Shown here: positions 26,867 through 36,647 of the stretch, in pieces
Numbering within the stretch: position 1 is the first letter of the stretch
Layout: each line of letters starts with the position of its first letter
Assembly: GCF_022808645.1 (NCBI RefSeq)
Contig: NZ_JAKZKT010000014.1
Location: 1-64,000, forward strand
Length of the DNA: 64,000 nt
Direction of reading: 5' to 3'
Origin: Bacillus litorisediminis
Lineage (GTDB): Bacteria; Bacillota; Bacilli; Bacillales; JC228
Notes under the pieces: model-generated
Seen by the model: only the letters and a program-made list of their open reading frames with translations
Told to the model about the DNA's origin: nothing
The model's database searches: none
Program-made: the position numbers and the translations under genes

Positions 26867-28060
26867 GTGCCTCGTTCAATTTGGCTTTTAGTAATTGGGA
26901 TGGCGGTAAATATTACGGGAAGTTCATTCCTCTGGCCGCTCAATGCAATATATATACATGAACATTTGGGGAAAACTTTAACGGTTGCCGGAGTGGTGCT
27001 GCTTTTAAATCAGGCTGCAAGTGTTCTGGGGAATTTGGTTGGGGGCACGATATTTGATAAATTAGGCGGTTACCGCTCGATGCTTTTGGGGATTTGTATT
27101 AGCTTTTTTGCTGCCCTCGGGCTATTTTTTATGCATGGCTGGCCGCATTATGTCTATTTATTGATTATTCTTGGGTTTGGGTCCGGCATTATTGTTCCGG
27201 CGATGTATGCAATGGCTGGCTCTGTTTGGCCAGAGGGCGGAAGGAAATCGTTTAATGCACTTTATGTTGCATCTAACTTAGGAGTTGCGATTGGTTCTGC
27301 CCTAGGCGGATTTGTGGCAGCGTACAGCTTTGATTTAACCTTTATGGCCAATGCGATATTATTTACGATTTTCTTTTTGATTGCTGTTTTCGGATATCGC
27401 ACGATTCATGTTTCAGGTGAAATTTCGACGTCGGTTATAAAACAGGCTGGTCAGGTAAAAAATTATACGAAGCTCACGGCCTTATTGATATTATGTACCG
27501 GTTACATGCTTTGCTGGGTTGGCTATGTCCAATGGCAGTCCACGATTGCCACTTATACTCAGGAGCTTTCGATTAGTTTGGAACAATATAGTCTTTTATG
27601 GACCATTAACGGTGCCTTAATCGTCTTAGCACAGCCGCTTGTCTCGATTGCGGTGAAAGTTATGAGGTCCATTAAGCTGCAGATTATTGTCGGAATTCTT
27701 ATCTTTATTATTTCATTTTCAGTTGTTGGCACAGCCGATGATTATGCCGGTTTTTTAACGGCAATGGTTATCTTGACAGTGGGCGAAATGCTGGTTTGGC
27801 CAGCCGTTCCCACGATTGCCCAAAGTCTCGCTCCGAAGGGGAGAGAAGGATTATATCAGGGAATCGTCAACAGTACAGCGACATGCGGCAGGATGCTAGG
27901 GCCATTATTCGGAGGCATCATGGTCGATCAATTTGGGATGAACGCTTTATTTATTGCTTTAGGGGTTCTCTGTATCATTAGCATCGTTACAACCTTAATA
28001 TATGACCGGAATTTGAAAAAAACGGACGTATCGAGTGCCAGTATAAATGCACAAGCCTAA
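26867..28060 (+). CDS. yttB: MFS transporter YttB-like
   Basis: A 397-aa, 12-helix major-facilitator protein starting at GTG 26867 (MPRSIWLLVIGMAVNITGSS). Motif A is seen as GGTIFDKLGGYRSMLLG (about 60-76). The N-terminus closely resembles my recollection of B. subtilis YttB, a putative efflux protein with no tested substrate. It precedes the leuS leader, but a separate promoter serves leuS. Confidence 0.75.
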   Translation: MPRSIWLLVIGMAVNITGSSFLWPLNAIYIHEHLGKTLTVAGVVLLLNQAASVLGNLVGGTIFDKLGGYRSMLLGICISFFAALGLFFMHGWPHYVYLLIILGFGSGIIVPAMYAMAGSVWPEGGRKSFNALYVASNLGVAIGSALGGFVAAYSFDLTFMANAILFTIFFLIAVFGYRTIHVSGEISTSVIKQAGQVKNYTKLTALLILCTGYMLCWVGYVQWQSTIATYTQELSISLEQYSLLWTINGALIVLAQPLVSIAVKVMRSIKLQIIVGILIFIISFSVVGTADDYAGFLTAMVILTVGEMLVWPAVPTIAQSLAPKGREGLYQGIVNSTATCGRMLGPLFGGIMVDQFGMNALFIALGVLCIISIVTTLIYDRNLKKTDVSSASINAQA

Positions 28061-28086
28061 TTAAGAAGCAAAAAAGCAAGAAATAC

Positions 28087-28115
28087 TTGCAAATTTTGTT
28101 TCTTTTACATACAAT
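28087..28115 (+). promoter_or_regulatory. Promoter of the leuS T-box leader
   Basis: TTGCAA (28087-28092), 17-nt spacer, TACAAT (28110-28115). The transcript would begin just before the T-box stem I. Confidence 0.7.
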
Positions 28116-28129
28116 AATAGACAAATTTA

Positions 28130-28394
28130 ACATTTAAAGCGTCGATAAGGAGTAGTAGCTTTTGAAAACCCGATTTAAAGAGAGCTGACGGGTGGTGCAA
28201 GTCAGCCGGGACGAAAGTGAACTCGCCTTGGAGCTATAGGTATGAAGCAAAAGTAATGCCTGTCGTGAATCTGCGTTAATGATGAATGAAGCGAGTGCTA
28301 AAAGTTTGAAGAGCACTAACGTGGGTGGTACCGCGGGAGTATACATACATCCTCTCGTCCCAATACTGGGATGTGAGGATTTTTTATTTAGAAA
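28130..28394 (+). ncRNA. T-box leader, leucine-specific, of leuS
   Basis: The invariant T-box GGGTGGTACCGCGG is at about 28322-28335. Stem I contains the specifier in GAACTCGCC (about 28219-28227), reading CTC for leucine, which fits the downstream leuS. A terminator with arms TCCTC...TCCCA and TGGGA...GAGGA followed by six T lies at about 28349-28386. Uncharged tRNA-Leu is expected to bind the specifier and the T-box bulge and favour the antiterminator. Confidence 0.95.
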
Positions 28395-28413
28395 TGAGAG
28401 TGGAGGAAGAGTC

Positions 28414-30828
28414 ATGAGTTTTCATCATCAGGAAATTGAAAAGAAGTGGCAGACATATTGGGAGAAAAATAAAACCTTTAAAACATACGATGACATTGGA
28501 AAAAAGAAATTTTATGCACTCGATATGTTTCCGTATCCGTCAGGAGCAGGTCTGCATGTCGGGCATCCAGAAGGATATACAGCAACAGATATTGTCGCCC
28601 GTATGAAACGGATGCAAGGCTATAATGTTCTGCATCCAATGGGCTGGGATGCATTTGGTCTTCCGGCAGAACAATATGCGCTTGATACAGGAAATGACCC
28701 TGCTGAATTTACCCAGAAGAATATTGAAACGTTTAAGCGCCAAATTAAATCTCTAGGATTTTCATATGATTGGGATCGAGAAGTCAATACAACTGATCCG
28801 AACTATTACAAATGGACACAATGGATTTTTACAAAGCTTTATGAAAAAGGGCTGGCCTATGTCGATGAAGTTCCTGTTAACTGGTGTCCAGCTCTCGGAA
28901 CAGTCCTGGCCAATGAAGAAGTAATTGACGGAAAAAGTGAGCGGGGCGGCCATCCGGTTATCCGGAAGCCAATGAGACAATGGGTACTTAGAATAACTGC
29001 CTATGCGGATCGTCTGCTGGAGGATCTGGAAGAGCTTGATTGGCCAGAGAGCCTAAAAGATATGCAGCGCAATTGGATTGGCCGATCAGAAGGTGCCCAA
29101 ATTACATTTGATATTGCTCAAACTGACGAATCTTTTACTGTTTTTACAACAAGACCAGACACTCTATACGGAGCTACCTATGCGGTACTAGCTCCAGAAC
29201 ATCCTTTGGTTGAAAAAATTACAACACCTGAACAAAAGGAAAAAGTAGAGGCCTACCTGAAGGAAATTCAAAGCAAGAGTGACCTTGAAAGAACAGACTT
29301 GGCGAAAGATAAAACTGGCGTATTTACAGGTGCTTATGCAGTTAATCCTGTAAATGACGAGAAAATGCCAATCTGGATCGCTGATTATGTCCTAATGAGT
29401 TATGGAACAGGAGCCATCATGGCGGTACCTGCCCATGATGAAAGAGACTATGAGTTTGCAAAAAAATTTGATCTGCCGATTAAGGAAGTAGTTGCTGGCG
29501 GAGATATCACCAAAGAAGCCTATACGGGTGATGGAGAACATGTCAATTCGGGCTTCTTGAATGGCCTAGGAAAAGCGGAAGCCATCGCAAAAATGATTGA
29601 CTGGCTGGAGGAAAAGGGCGTCGGCGAAAGAAAGGTCACGTATCGCCTTAGAGACTGGCTTTTCAGCAGGCAGCGTTATTGGGGTGAACCAATTCCAATT
29701 ATCCATTGGGAAGATGGCACTTCCACAACTGTTCCAGTAGAAGAGCTTCCGCTGCTTCTTCCTAAAACAGATGAAATAAAGCCATCAGGAACTGGCGAGT
29801 CACCGCTTGCTAATATTGAGGAGTGGGTCAATGTTATTGATCCGGAAACAGGAAAGAAAGGCCGCAGAGAAACGAATACCATGCCACAATGGGCAGGAAG
29901 CTGCTGGTATTTCCTAAGATTTATCGATCCGCACAATAATCAGGAATTCGCTGATCCGGAAAAACTAAAACACTGGCTTCCGGTTGACCTTTATATTGGA
30001 GGGGCTGAGCACGCCGTTCTTCACCTGCTTTATGCTCGTTTCTGGCATAAGTTCCTTTATGATATCGGTGTTGTTCCAACAAAAGAGCCGTTCCAGAAGC
30101 TGTTTAACCAGGGGATGATTCTTGGGGAAAACAATGAAAAAATGAGTAAGTCAAAAGGAAATGTTGTCAATCCTGATGAAATCGTAACGACTCATGGGGC
30201 AGACACACTCAGATTGTATGAAATGTTTATGGGACCTCTTGATGCTTCAATCGCATGGTCTACAACTGGTCTTGATGGGGCAAGAAGATTCCTTGACCGC
30301 GTATGGCGGCTTTACGTGAGCGATAATGGCACACTCAATGAAAAAATTACAGATCAGTCATCCTCTCAGCTTGAAAGAGTGTACCACCAAACGGTGAAAA
30401 AGGTAACGGAGGATTTTGAAATTCTTCATTTTAATACGGCGATTTCACAAATGATGGTATTTGTTAATGAAGCCTACAAAGCCGATCAGCTTCCAATCGA
30501 ATATATGAAGGGATTTGTCAAACTCCTTTCCCCAATTTGTCCGCATATTGCTGAAGAGCTATGGGAAAAACTCGGAGGAACCGATACCATTACGTATGAA
30601 GAATGGCCAACGTATGATGAGTCTAAGCTCATTGAAAACGAGATTGAAGTGGTTATTCAAATTAATGGTAAAGTTAAATCTAAAATTGTAGTTCCCCGTG
30701 ATACAGATAAAATAAAACTTGAAGAGCTTGCCAGATCTGATGAGAAAGTTCAGGCTCAGCTTGAAGGAAAGACGATTCGAAAAGTCATTGCTGTACCCGG
30801 AAAACTTGTTAACATCGTGGCTAATTAA
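28414..30828 (+). CDS. leuS: Leucyl-tRNA synthetase
   Basis: An 804-aa class I synthetase, the length of B. subtilis LeuS. ATG 28414 has GGAGGAAGAG upstream; the frame stays open into the T-box, but that part is leader. HIGH motif HVGH (about 48-51, within [18 protein letters not shown]), editing domain CP1 with [12 protein letters not shown] (about 247-258), and KMSKS (about 575-579). It charges tRNA-Leu and edits misacylated products. Regulated by the T-box just upstream and followed by a terminator. Confidence 0.98.
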   Translation: MSFHHQEIEKKWQTYWEKNKTFKTYDDIGKKKFYALDMFPYPSGAGLHVGHPEGYTATDIVARMKRMQGYNVLHPMGWDAFGLPAEQYALDTGNDPAEFTQKNIETFKRQIKSLGFSYDWDREVNTTDPNYYKWTQWIFTKLYEKGLAYVDEVPVNWCPALGTVLANEEVIDGKSERGGHPVIRKPMRQWVLRITAYADRLLEDLEELDWPESLKDMQRNWIGRSEGAQITFDIAQTDESFTVFTTRPDTLYGATYAVLAPEHPLVEKITTPEQKEKVEAYLKEIQSKSDLERTDLAKDKTGVFTGAYAVNPVNDEKMPIWIADYVLMSYGTGAIMAVPAHDERDYEFAKKFDLPIKEVVAGGDITKEAYTGDGEHVNSGFLNGLGKAEAIAKMIDWLEEKGVGERKVTYRLRDWLFSRQRYWGEPIPIIHWEDGTSTTVPVEELPLLLPKTDEIKPSGTGESPLANIEEWVNVIDPETGKKGRRETNTMPQWAGSCWYFLRFIDPHNNQEFADPEKLKHWLPVDLYIGGAEHAVLHLLYARFWHKFLYDIGVVPTKEPFQKLFNQGMILGENNEKMSKSKGNVVNPDEIVTTHGADTLRLYEMFMGPLDASIAWSTTGLDGARRFLDRVWRLYVSDNGTLNEKITDQSSSQLERVYHQTVKKVTEDFEILHFNTAISQMMVFVNEAYKADQLPIEYMKGFVKLLSPICPHIAEELWEKLGGTDTITYEEWPTYDESKLIENEIEVVIQINGKVKSKIVVPRDTDKIKLEELARSDEKVQAQLEGKTIRKVIAVPGKLVNIVAN

Positions 30829-30862
30829 TTTAACATTTTACTCTGTGCTGGTCATAACAGTT

Positions 30863-30900
30863 AGAACCTTGGAAAATCTAATCCAAGGTTCTTTTTTTCT
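30863..30900 (+). terminator. Terminator after leuS
   Basis: Stem AGAACCTTGG (30863-30872) and CCAAGGTTCT (30883-30892) followed by a T run. Confidence 0.9.
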
Positions 30901-30910
30901 CTATGAAGAA

Positions 30911-30940
30911 TATTACTTTAGCCCCTCTACTAAAGTAATA
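30911..30940. promoter_or_regulatory. Perfect inverted repeat upstream of amiE operon
   Basis: Arms TATTACTTTAG (30911-30921) and CTAAAGTAATA (30930-30940) with an 8-nt centre. There is no T run, so an operator is as likely as a hairpin. It lies 154 bp before amiE. No copy is seen before the amiE paralogue at 43509. Confidence 0.45.
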
Positions 30941-31093
30941 GTTTCTGCCCTGTTTTCTAAACGATTAGACCTAATGTTCCATAGACAGGTTTTCTTGTTA
31001 TTTGTATCTTTTAATTGGAATGCCAAATTTTTCATAGAATTCATTATTTTCTAAAAAATCTATGAAAAATATTAATTTCTAAGGGGGAATCGT

Positions 31094-32806
31094 ATGAAGG
31101 AAAAAAAGTCGAAGGTCACGTATGTAACAGTATCTTTGCTTTTATCTGCAACCATGCTTTTTGGAATCGTTCTTCCAGTGAATGGAGAAGTACAAATTCC
31201 TGAACCATCGATTGAAAAACAAGAGAAAAATACAGTGACAAAAAAGGTGCACCCGAAATTTTCATGGGACAATCAAGCACCATCCTCCCCTGTTTTACAT
31301 CTGGGTTCCATCCAAGGCGCTGGAATGGTGGAACAGCCTCTAAAGGAAATTGATACTGCAATGGAATCTCTAATCCAAGAAGGAGTTATGCCTGGTGCTG
31401 TTACGTTTGTCGCAAGACGTGGCCATATCGTACAGCATGAAGCGTATGGTCATAGCTATTTATATGCAGACGATGCAAAAACCCCAGCTGAAGATCCGAT
31501 TACTATGCAAAAGGACACTATTTTTGACCTTGCTTCTATTAGTAAAATTTTTACGACTACGGCCGCTATGATTCTTTATGAAGATGGATTGTTCGAGTTA
31601 GATGACCCCGTTGCGGCATATATTCCTGAATTTGCAGCAAACGGCAAAGAGGATGTAACTATTAGACAGCTGATGACCCATACTTCAGGATTTACTGCTT
31701 GGGTTCCTTTATATACGATCGGTGAATCTCGTGAAGACAGACTACAATATGTTTTCCAGTATCCATTAGCAAATGATCCTGGATCCGCTTACACGTACAG
31801 TGATTTAAACATGATTACATTAGGGGCTTTAGTCGAACGATTATCTGGTCAGCGATTAGATGAATTTGTTCGGGAACAGATTACAGAACCGCTTGGCATG
31901 AAGGATACCATGTATAACCCGTCTGAAGCATTAAAACACCGTATCGCAGCAACCGAATATCAGCCATGGACCAATCGCGGTTTGGTTTGGGGAGAGGTCC
32001 ATGATGAAAATGCATGGTCTTTGGATGGTGTTGCCGGACATGCGGGCGTTTTTTCAACAGCTCAGGATTTAGCGATTTTTGCCCATATGTTTTTAAATGA
32101 TGGAACGTATGGGAGCAAACAAATTCTAAAACCTGAAACTATTAAATTATTATCGGAAAATCAAATCCCTGAATTTCCTGGTGATGATCATGGCTTAGGA
32201 TGGGAACTTGCCCAAGGCTGGTATATGGATGGCTTATCCGAAGCATCTACTCTTGGCCATACTGGATATACAGGAACTTCTATAGTCATAAATCAAAACA
32301 ATGATACAATTGCGATTCTGCTAACGAACCGGGTTCACCCGACGCGATCAACCGTATCGACCAACCCTGCCAGAAGGCAATTCGCAAGGCTTGTCGCAGA
32401 TGCGATTCCGGTTTCTATTCCATCTGAAGAAGGTGCGTGGTTCTCTGGTTATGGAGATCGAGCAGACAAAATGCTTACAGCTGAAGTTGATTTTGAAGGT
32501 GATGCTGTCCTCACCTATGATACGTGGTACCGAATTGAACAGGATTGGGATTATGGATTTGTGGAAGTTTCGAATGACGGGGAAAACTGGCAAACTCTAT
32601 CTGTCTATACCGGGAGCAGTGTGGGCTGGCAGACAGTAGAGGTACCGATTCCAGCGGGCACTACCCATATCCGATTTCATTATGATACAGATGGTTCAAC
32701 CAATAATCGCGGCTGGTATGTTACCAATATGAAGGTAATTGATTCGTCCAATCAAAGCGTATCGATAAATCTGGCAAGCGAGGGATGGGTAACAAGAAAC
32801 TATTAG
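31094..32806 (+). CDS. amiE: Secreted serine hydrolase, AmiE/YbbE-type N-acetylmuramyl-L-alanine amidase
   Basis: A 570-aa secreted beta-lactamase-fold protein. The N-terminal signal (KVTYVTVSLLLSATMLFGIV) is followed by a linker and the catalytic domain: SxxK motif SISK (Ser148, Lys151), the YSD-type second motif in YTYSDLNMITLG, and HTG in LGHTGYTGTS. About 120 C-terminal residues after GAWFSGYG form a strand-rich domain (WYRIEQDWDYGFVEVSNDGE), resembling a jelly-roll accessory domain. In B. subtilis AmiE (YbbE) removes peptides from MurNAc during muropeptide recovery. The following nagZ and namZ genes support this. A close paralogue is at 43509. Confidence 0.87.
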   Translation: MKEKKSKVTYVTVSLLLSATMLFGIVLPVNGEVQIPEPSIEKQEKNTVTKKVHPKFSWDNQAPSSPVLHLGSIQGAGMVEQPLKEIDTAMESLIQEGVMPGAVTFVARRGHIVQHEAYGHSYLYADDAKTPAEDPITMQKDTIFDLASISKIFTTTAAMILYEDGLFELDDPVAAYIPEFAANGKEDVTIRQLMTHTSGFTAWVPLYTIGESREDRLQYVFQYPLANDPGSAYTYSDLNMITLGALVERLSGQRLDEFVREQITEPLGMKDTMYNPSEALKHRIAATEYQPWTNRGLVWGEVHDENAWSLDGVAGHAGVFSTAQDLAIFAHMFLNDGTYGSKQILKPETIKLLSENQIPEFPGDDHGLGWELAQGWYMDGLSEASTLGHTGYTGTSIVINQNNDTIAILLTNRVHPTRSTVSTNPARRQFARLVADAIPVSIPSEEGAWFSGYGDRADKMLTAEVDFEGDAVLTYDTWYRIEQDWDYGFVEVSNDGENWQTLSVYTGSSVGWQTVEVPIPAGTTHIRFHYDTDGSTNNRGWYVTNMKVIDSSNQSVSINLASEGWVTRNY

Positions 32807-32826
32807 AACAATAAGGGGGAACACGC

Positions 32827-34905
32827 ATGAGGAGACGGTTTAAAACAACGTTTATATATGTAACGATGGTATGTTTGCTCCTAAGTCCTTTTAGCTTCTC
32901 AAAAACTACCGTAAAAGCAGAAGAGCAAAACAGCATCAAGGATTTAATTATTTTTCAAAATGTTCCCGAGGCTACCATTGAATTAATAGGCAATCAAATT
33001 GATTTAAATGCCCTTCATATATATGAAGATGGTCATTTCACAGAAGTCTCTGAGAAACTATCATGGAAATCAAAAAATAAAAACGTCGCTACCGTTAATG
33101 AGGACGGTGTGGTATCCTTTACCGGTCAATACGGGCGCACCTTTATCACTGTAACTGATGGACGGTATACCGATGAAATTGCAGTTCATCATGATAAGCA
33201 TTCCGGCCAGATTGTCATTAAACAAAAGCATGACCGTTATAATATTATCGAAAATGCTATTAATGGCATGACTCTCCAAGAAAAAATTGGTCAAATGCTG
33301 ATGCCTGATTTTAGAAAGTGGAACGGACAAGATGTAACGGAAATGATTCCGGAAATCGAAGCGTTGATCAAAGAATATCATCTTGGCGGTGTGATTCTCT
33401 TCCGTGAAAATGTAGTAACAACAGAACAAACTGCTAAACTCTTGGCTGCCTACCAAGAAGCATCAGAAAAATATGGCTTACTCATGGCAATCGATCAGGA
33501 AGGCGGGATCGTAACCCGTCTGCAATCAGGAACAGATATGCCAGGCAACATGGCGCTTGGGGCCACAAGATCCACAGAACTTGCAGAAGATGTCGGGAGA
33601 GTCATTGGTGAGGAATTACATGCACTAGGCATTAACATGAATTTAGCCCCTGTTTTAGATGTCAATAACAACCCGGATAACCCTGTTATTGGGGTACGGT
33701 CTTTTGGAGAGTCACCTGAGCTTGTAGCGGATTTAGGAGTTGCTTATACAAAAGGATTGCAGAGGGCTGGTATTGCGGCTACGGCTAAGCACTTCCCTGG
33801 GCACGGGGATACAGCCACTGACTCCCACTTAGACCTGCCAGAAGTTCCTCACGACAAAGAGAGGTTATTGGCAGTTGAGCTTTATCCATTCCAGAAGGCG
33901 ATGGATGCAGGGATTGATGCGATAATGACGGCACATGTCACGTTCCCGCAAATTGATGGCACAAAGGTTATCTCGGAAAAAGATGGCACGGAAATTTCAT
34001 TGCCGGCTACCCTCTCCTATAAAGTATTAACCGAACTAATGCGTGAGGAAATGGGATATAAAGGAGTCATTATAACGGATGCCTTAAATATGGAGGCGAT
34101 TACAGAACATTTTGGTCCTGTAGATGCCGTCATCCGTGCTGTGAATGCAGGAACAGATATTATTTTAATGCCTGTTGGCCTTAAAGAGGTAGCAGACGGT
34201 TTGCTTGAAGCTACAGAAACTGGGGAAATTTCCGAATCACGGATTGAAGAATCGGTGAAGCGGATATTAACCTTAAAAATTAAAAGGGGAATTGTTAAAG
34301 CTGAGACTCCTGCTCTACTAGAAGAGGTAGTTGCCCATGCAGAACAAATTGTAGGGTCAGCTGAACATAAACAAGTTGAAGCGGAAGTTGCTAATAAGTC
34401 TATTACACTTGTTAAAAATGATCAGTCCCTTCCGCTGCAAGTAACGGAGGACGAAAAGATCGTTGTAGTAGGAAATACGTATATCACGAGCCTTTATGAT
34501 GCTATTAAGGAAAAGCACGAAAATACAGAACTTATTCGGGCAGCTGGACCATTAAACGATACACAGCTTGCACAATTAGAGAAAGCAAGCGCCATTGTGG
34601 TTGGCTCTTATACCTTTAACGTAAGTGGCCGCTCACCAAGCAGTTCACAAATGCAAATGATTAATCAGATCATTGATGAAGCAGATACACCAGTAATCGG
34701 TGTTGGTATTCGTAATCCATATGACATTATGGCCTTCCCGGATATTGATGCGTATGTAGCCCAGTATAGCTATCGAAATGCTAGTTTCAAAGCTGCCGCA
34801 GCGACCCTTTTTGGTGAAAATAGCCCATCCGGGCTTCTGCCGGTCACAATTCCTGATCAAAACGGCGGTGTTCTGTATTCGTTTGGCCATGGCCTATCCT
34901 ACTAA
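32827..34905 (+). CDS. nagZ: Secreted beta-N-acetylglucosaminidase NagZ (GH3) with N-terminal Ig-like domain
   Basis: A 692-aa exported enzyme: signal peptide (MVCLLLSPFSFSKTT), then an Ig-like (Big_2-type) domain at about 38-115 (LSWKSKNKNVATVNEDGVVS), then the GH3 domain. The KHFPGHGDTATDSH motif (about 320-333) holds the Asp-His dyad acting as acid/base, and VIITDALNMEAI (Asp about 418) the nucleophile. A C-terminal domain follows, ending in PDQNGGVLYSFGHG. It releases GlcNAc from muropeptides. It is 20 bp after amiE and 19 bp before namZ. The extra Ig-like domain makes it longer than B. subtilis NagZ (about 642 aa). Confidence 0.92.
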   Translation: MRRRFKTTFIYVTMVCLLLSPFSFSKTTVKAEEQNSIKDLIIFQNVPEATIELIGNQIDLNALHIYEDGHFTEVSEKLSWKSKNKNVATVNEDGVVSFTGQYGRTFITVTDGRYTDEIAVHHDKHSGQIVIKQKHDRYNIIENAINGMTLQEKIGQMLMPDFRKWNGQDVTEMIPEIEALIKEYHLGGVILFRENVVTTEQTAKLLAAYQEASEKYGLLMAIDQEGGIVTRLQSGTDMPGNMALGATRSTELAEDVGRVIGEELHALGINMNLAPVLDVNNNPDNPVIGVRSFGESPELVADLGVAYTKGLQRAGIAATAKHFPGHGDTATDSHLDLPEVPHDKERLLAVELYPFQKAMDAGIDAIMTAHVTFPQIDGTKVISEKDGTEISLPATLSYKVLTELMREEMGYKGVIITDALNMEAITEHFGPVDAVIRAVNAGTDIILMPVGLKEVADGLLEATETGEISESRIEESVKRILTLKIKRGIVKAETPALLEEVVAHAEQIVGSAEHKQVEAEVANKSITLVKNDQSLPLQVTEDEKIVVVGNTYITSLYDAIKEKHENTELIRAAGPLNDTQLAQLEKASAIVVGSYTFNVSGRSPSSSQMQMINQIIDEADTPVIGVGIRNPYDIMAFPDIDAYVAQYSYRNASFKAAAATLFGENSPSGLLPVTIPDQNGGVLYSFGHGLSY

Positions 34906-34924
34906 TGGGTGAGGAGTGAAGATA

Positions 34925-36187
34925 ATGAAAAAAACAGCCGTATTGCTTGTAATGGTAGTCATGCTTTTAACGACTCTTTCTGCAGCAATTGCAGATAGAG
35001 GAGAACATAATAGCAGCGGAAAAAATCCACAGGAATTTAAATTAGGTGTAGAAGTTTTACTGGGGGAACAAAAACATCTGATTGAAGGGAAACGGGTTGG
35101 GTTAATTACGAATCCGACCGGAGTAGACCAACAATTAAATAGTATTGTAGACCTGCTTTATAATGATCCAGATGTTGAATTGACAGCCCTTTACGGACCA
35201 GAGCATGGAGTGCGCGGGAATGCGCAAGCTGGCGAATATGTAGAATTTTATATCGATGAGACAACCGGTTTGCCCGTTTATAGTCTCTACGGCAAAACGA
35301 GAAAGCCGACACCTGATATGCTGGAAAATGTCGATGTGCTCTTATTCGATATTCAGGATGTTGGAACACGTTTCTATACCTACATTTACACAATGGCCTA
35401 TGCAATGGAAGCAGCCGCTGAAAATGGGAAGGAGTTTATCGTTCTAGATCGTCCAAACCCATTGGGAGGACAAAAAGTTGAAGGGCCTGTATTAGACCCG
35501 GCTTATGCATCCTTTGTAGGAAACTATCCAATTCCATTGCGCCACGGCATGACTGTAGGAGAGTTAGCGCAGTTGTTTAATGAAGAATTTGATATCGGGG
35601 CAGATTTAACAGTGGTCAAAATGGAAGGCTGGAATCGCAATATGTATTATGATGACACGCCATTAGAATTTGTCTTGCCTTCACCTAATATGCCTACGCT
35701 TGATACGGCATTAGTCTATCCTGGAGCAGCCTTAATTGAAGGTACAAACGTATCAGAAGGGCGCGGAACAACGAAACCATTCGAGCTGATCGGCGCACCT
35801 TTCGTCAATAGTACCGAATTGGCGGCAGCCTTAAATGAATTAGAATTGCCCGGAGTTATTTTCCGTGCAGCATCCTTTACGCCGACTATATCCAAGCATA
35901 GCGGTGTTTTAAGCCATGGGGTACAAATTCACGTGATCAATAAACATGCATATAAACCAATTGAAACCGGACTTCATATTGTTAAAACGTTGCATGATTT
36001 GTATCCGGATGACTTTCAATTCAGAGCAGAAAATAGTGCAGGAATCTCTTTCTTTGATAACCTGATTGGAAACGGCTGGATCCGCGATGCCATTGAAAAT
36101 GGCGTCTCTGTAAAAGAGATGGAAAATCAGTGGAAAGCCGAATTGAATGAGTTTATGCAAGTACGGAAGAAATACTTATTGTATTAG
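34925..36187 (+). CDS. namZ: Exo-beta-N-acetylmuramidase NamZ (DUF1343/YbbC)
   Basis: A 420-aa exported protein. ATG 34925 is chosen since GAGGAG lies 8 nt upstream. Signal: MKKTAVLLVMVVMLLTTLSA. The DUF1343 domain shows GKRVGLITNPTGVD, YGPEHGVRGNAQAGE, DVLLFDIQDVGTRFYTY and the C-terminal half with EGTNVSEGRGTTKPFE. NamZ (B. subtilis YbbC) cleaves terminal MurNAc from peptidoglycan fragments. With AmiE and NagZ it completes an extracellular cassette that yields free MurNAc and GlcNAc. The uptake and etherase genes (murP, murQ, murR) found beside it in B. subtilis are not in this window. Confidence 0.92.
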   Translation: MKKTAVLLVMVVMLLTTLSAAIADRGEHNSSGKNPQEFKLGVEVLLGEQKHLIEGKRVGLITNPTGVDQQLNSIVDLLYNDPDVELTALYGPEHGVRGNAQAGEYVEFYIDETTGLPVYSLYGKTRKPTPDMLENVDVLLFDIQDVGTRFYTYIYTMAYAMEAAAENGKEFIVLDRPNPLGGQKVEGPVLDPAYASFVGNYPIPLRHGMTVGELAQLFNEEFDIGADLTVVKMEGWNRNMYYDDTPLEFVLPSPNMPTLDTALVYPGAALIEGTNVSEGRGTTKPFELIGAPFVNSTELAAALNELELPGVIFRAASFTPTISKHSGVLSHGVQIHVINKHAYKPIETGLHIVKTLHDLYPDDFQFRAENSAGISFFDNLIGNGWIRDAIENGVSVKEMENQWKAELNEFMQVRKKYLLY

Positions 36188-36207
36188 GTAGTGTCGTATG
36201 AATGAGA

Positions 36208-36240
36208 GAGCCTCCTTATTTAAAAGGAGGCTCCGACTTT
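36208..36240 (+). terminator. Hairpin after namZ
   Basis: Perfect 10-bp stem GAGCCTCCTT (36208-36217) / AAGGAGGCTC (36224-36233). The T run is short (ACTTT), so termination may be partial. Confidence 0.65.
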
Positions 36241-36297
36241 CAACTGAACCGAAAAATGTTTATAATGACAACAGTACCTAGTATTGGAGGGCGTATC

Positions 36298-36612
36298 ATG
36301 GAAGAAATAAAGCAGATTACACCAGATGAAGTGAAAAAGCTTTTAGAAGAAGATGAAACCTTGAATCTTATTGACGTTAGAGAAGATGATGAAGTCGCAC
36401 AAGGAATGATTCCGGAAGCTGTACATATTCCAATGGGAGAAATCCCGGACAACTTAGACAAACTCGATAAAAATCAGGAGTATATTATAATTTGCCGGTC
36501 CGGACGACGCAGTGAAAATGTTAGCCATTTTCTCCAAGACCAAGGCTATAAAGTAAGAAATATGGTCGGAGGCATGCTTGCATATAAAGGTGAAACAAAG
36601 CCTAAATTATAA
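36298..36612 (+). CDS. ytwF: Rhodanese-like sulfurtransferase YtwF
   Basis: A 104-aa single-domain rhodanese. ATG 36298 has GGAGGG 6 nt upstream; an earlier in-frame start at 36202 has no site and would run through the namZ hairpin. The fold shows NLIDVREDDEVAQGMIPEAV and the active loop CRSGRR with Cys66 as persulfide carrier. It moves sulfane sulfur to unknown acceptors. In B. subtilis ytwF lies near leuS, so the amiE-nagZ-namZ operon appears inserted between them here. Confidence 0.85.
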   Translation: MEEIKQITPDEVKKLLEEDETLNLIDVREDDEVAQGMIPEAVHIPMGEIPDNLDKLDKNQEYIIICRSGRRSENVSHFLQDQGYKVRNMVGGMLAYKGETKPKL

Positions 36613-36617
36613 ATTTT

Positions 36618-36647
36618 AAAAAGGTGGCCTAAGATGACCACCTTTTT
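36618..36647. terminator. Bidirectional terminator between ytwF and fetB
   Basis: AAAAAGGTGG (36618-36627) and CCACCTTTTT (36638-36647), a perfect 10-bp stem. The fetB stop codon lies inside it. Confidence 0.85.

Noticed and set aside
28279-28413. Upstream extension of leuS to an earlier ATG
   Set aside because: The extra codons lie inside the T-box antiterminator/terminator; ATG 28414 has its own good ribosome site and gives the family length.
28134-28415. Minus-strand 93-codon frame opposite the leuS leader
   Set aside because: It is the complement of the structured T-box RNA and has no ribosome site.
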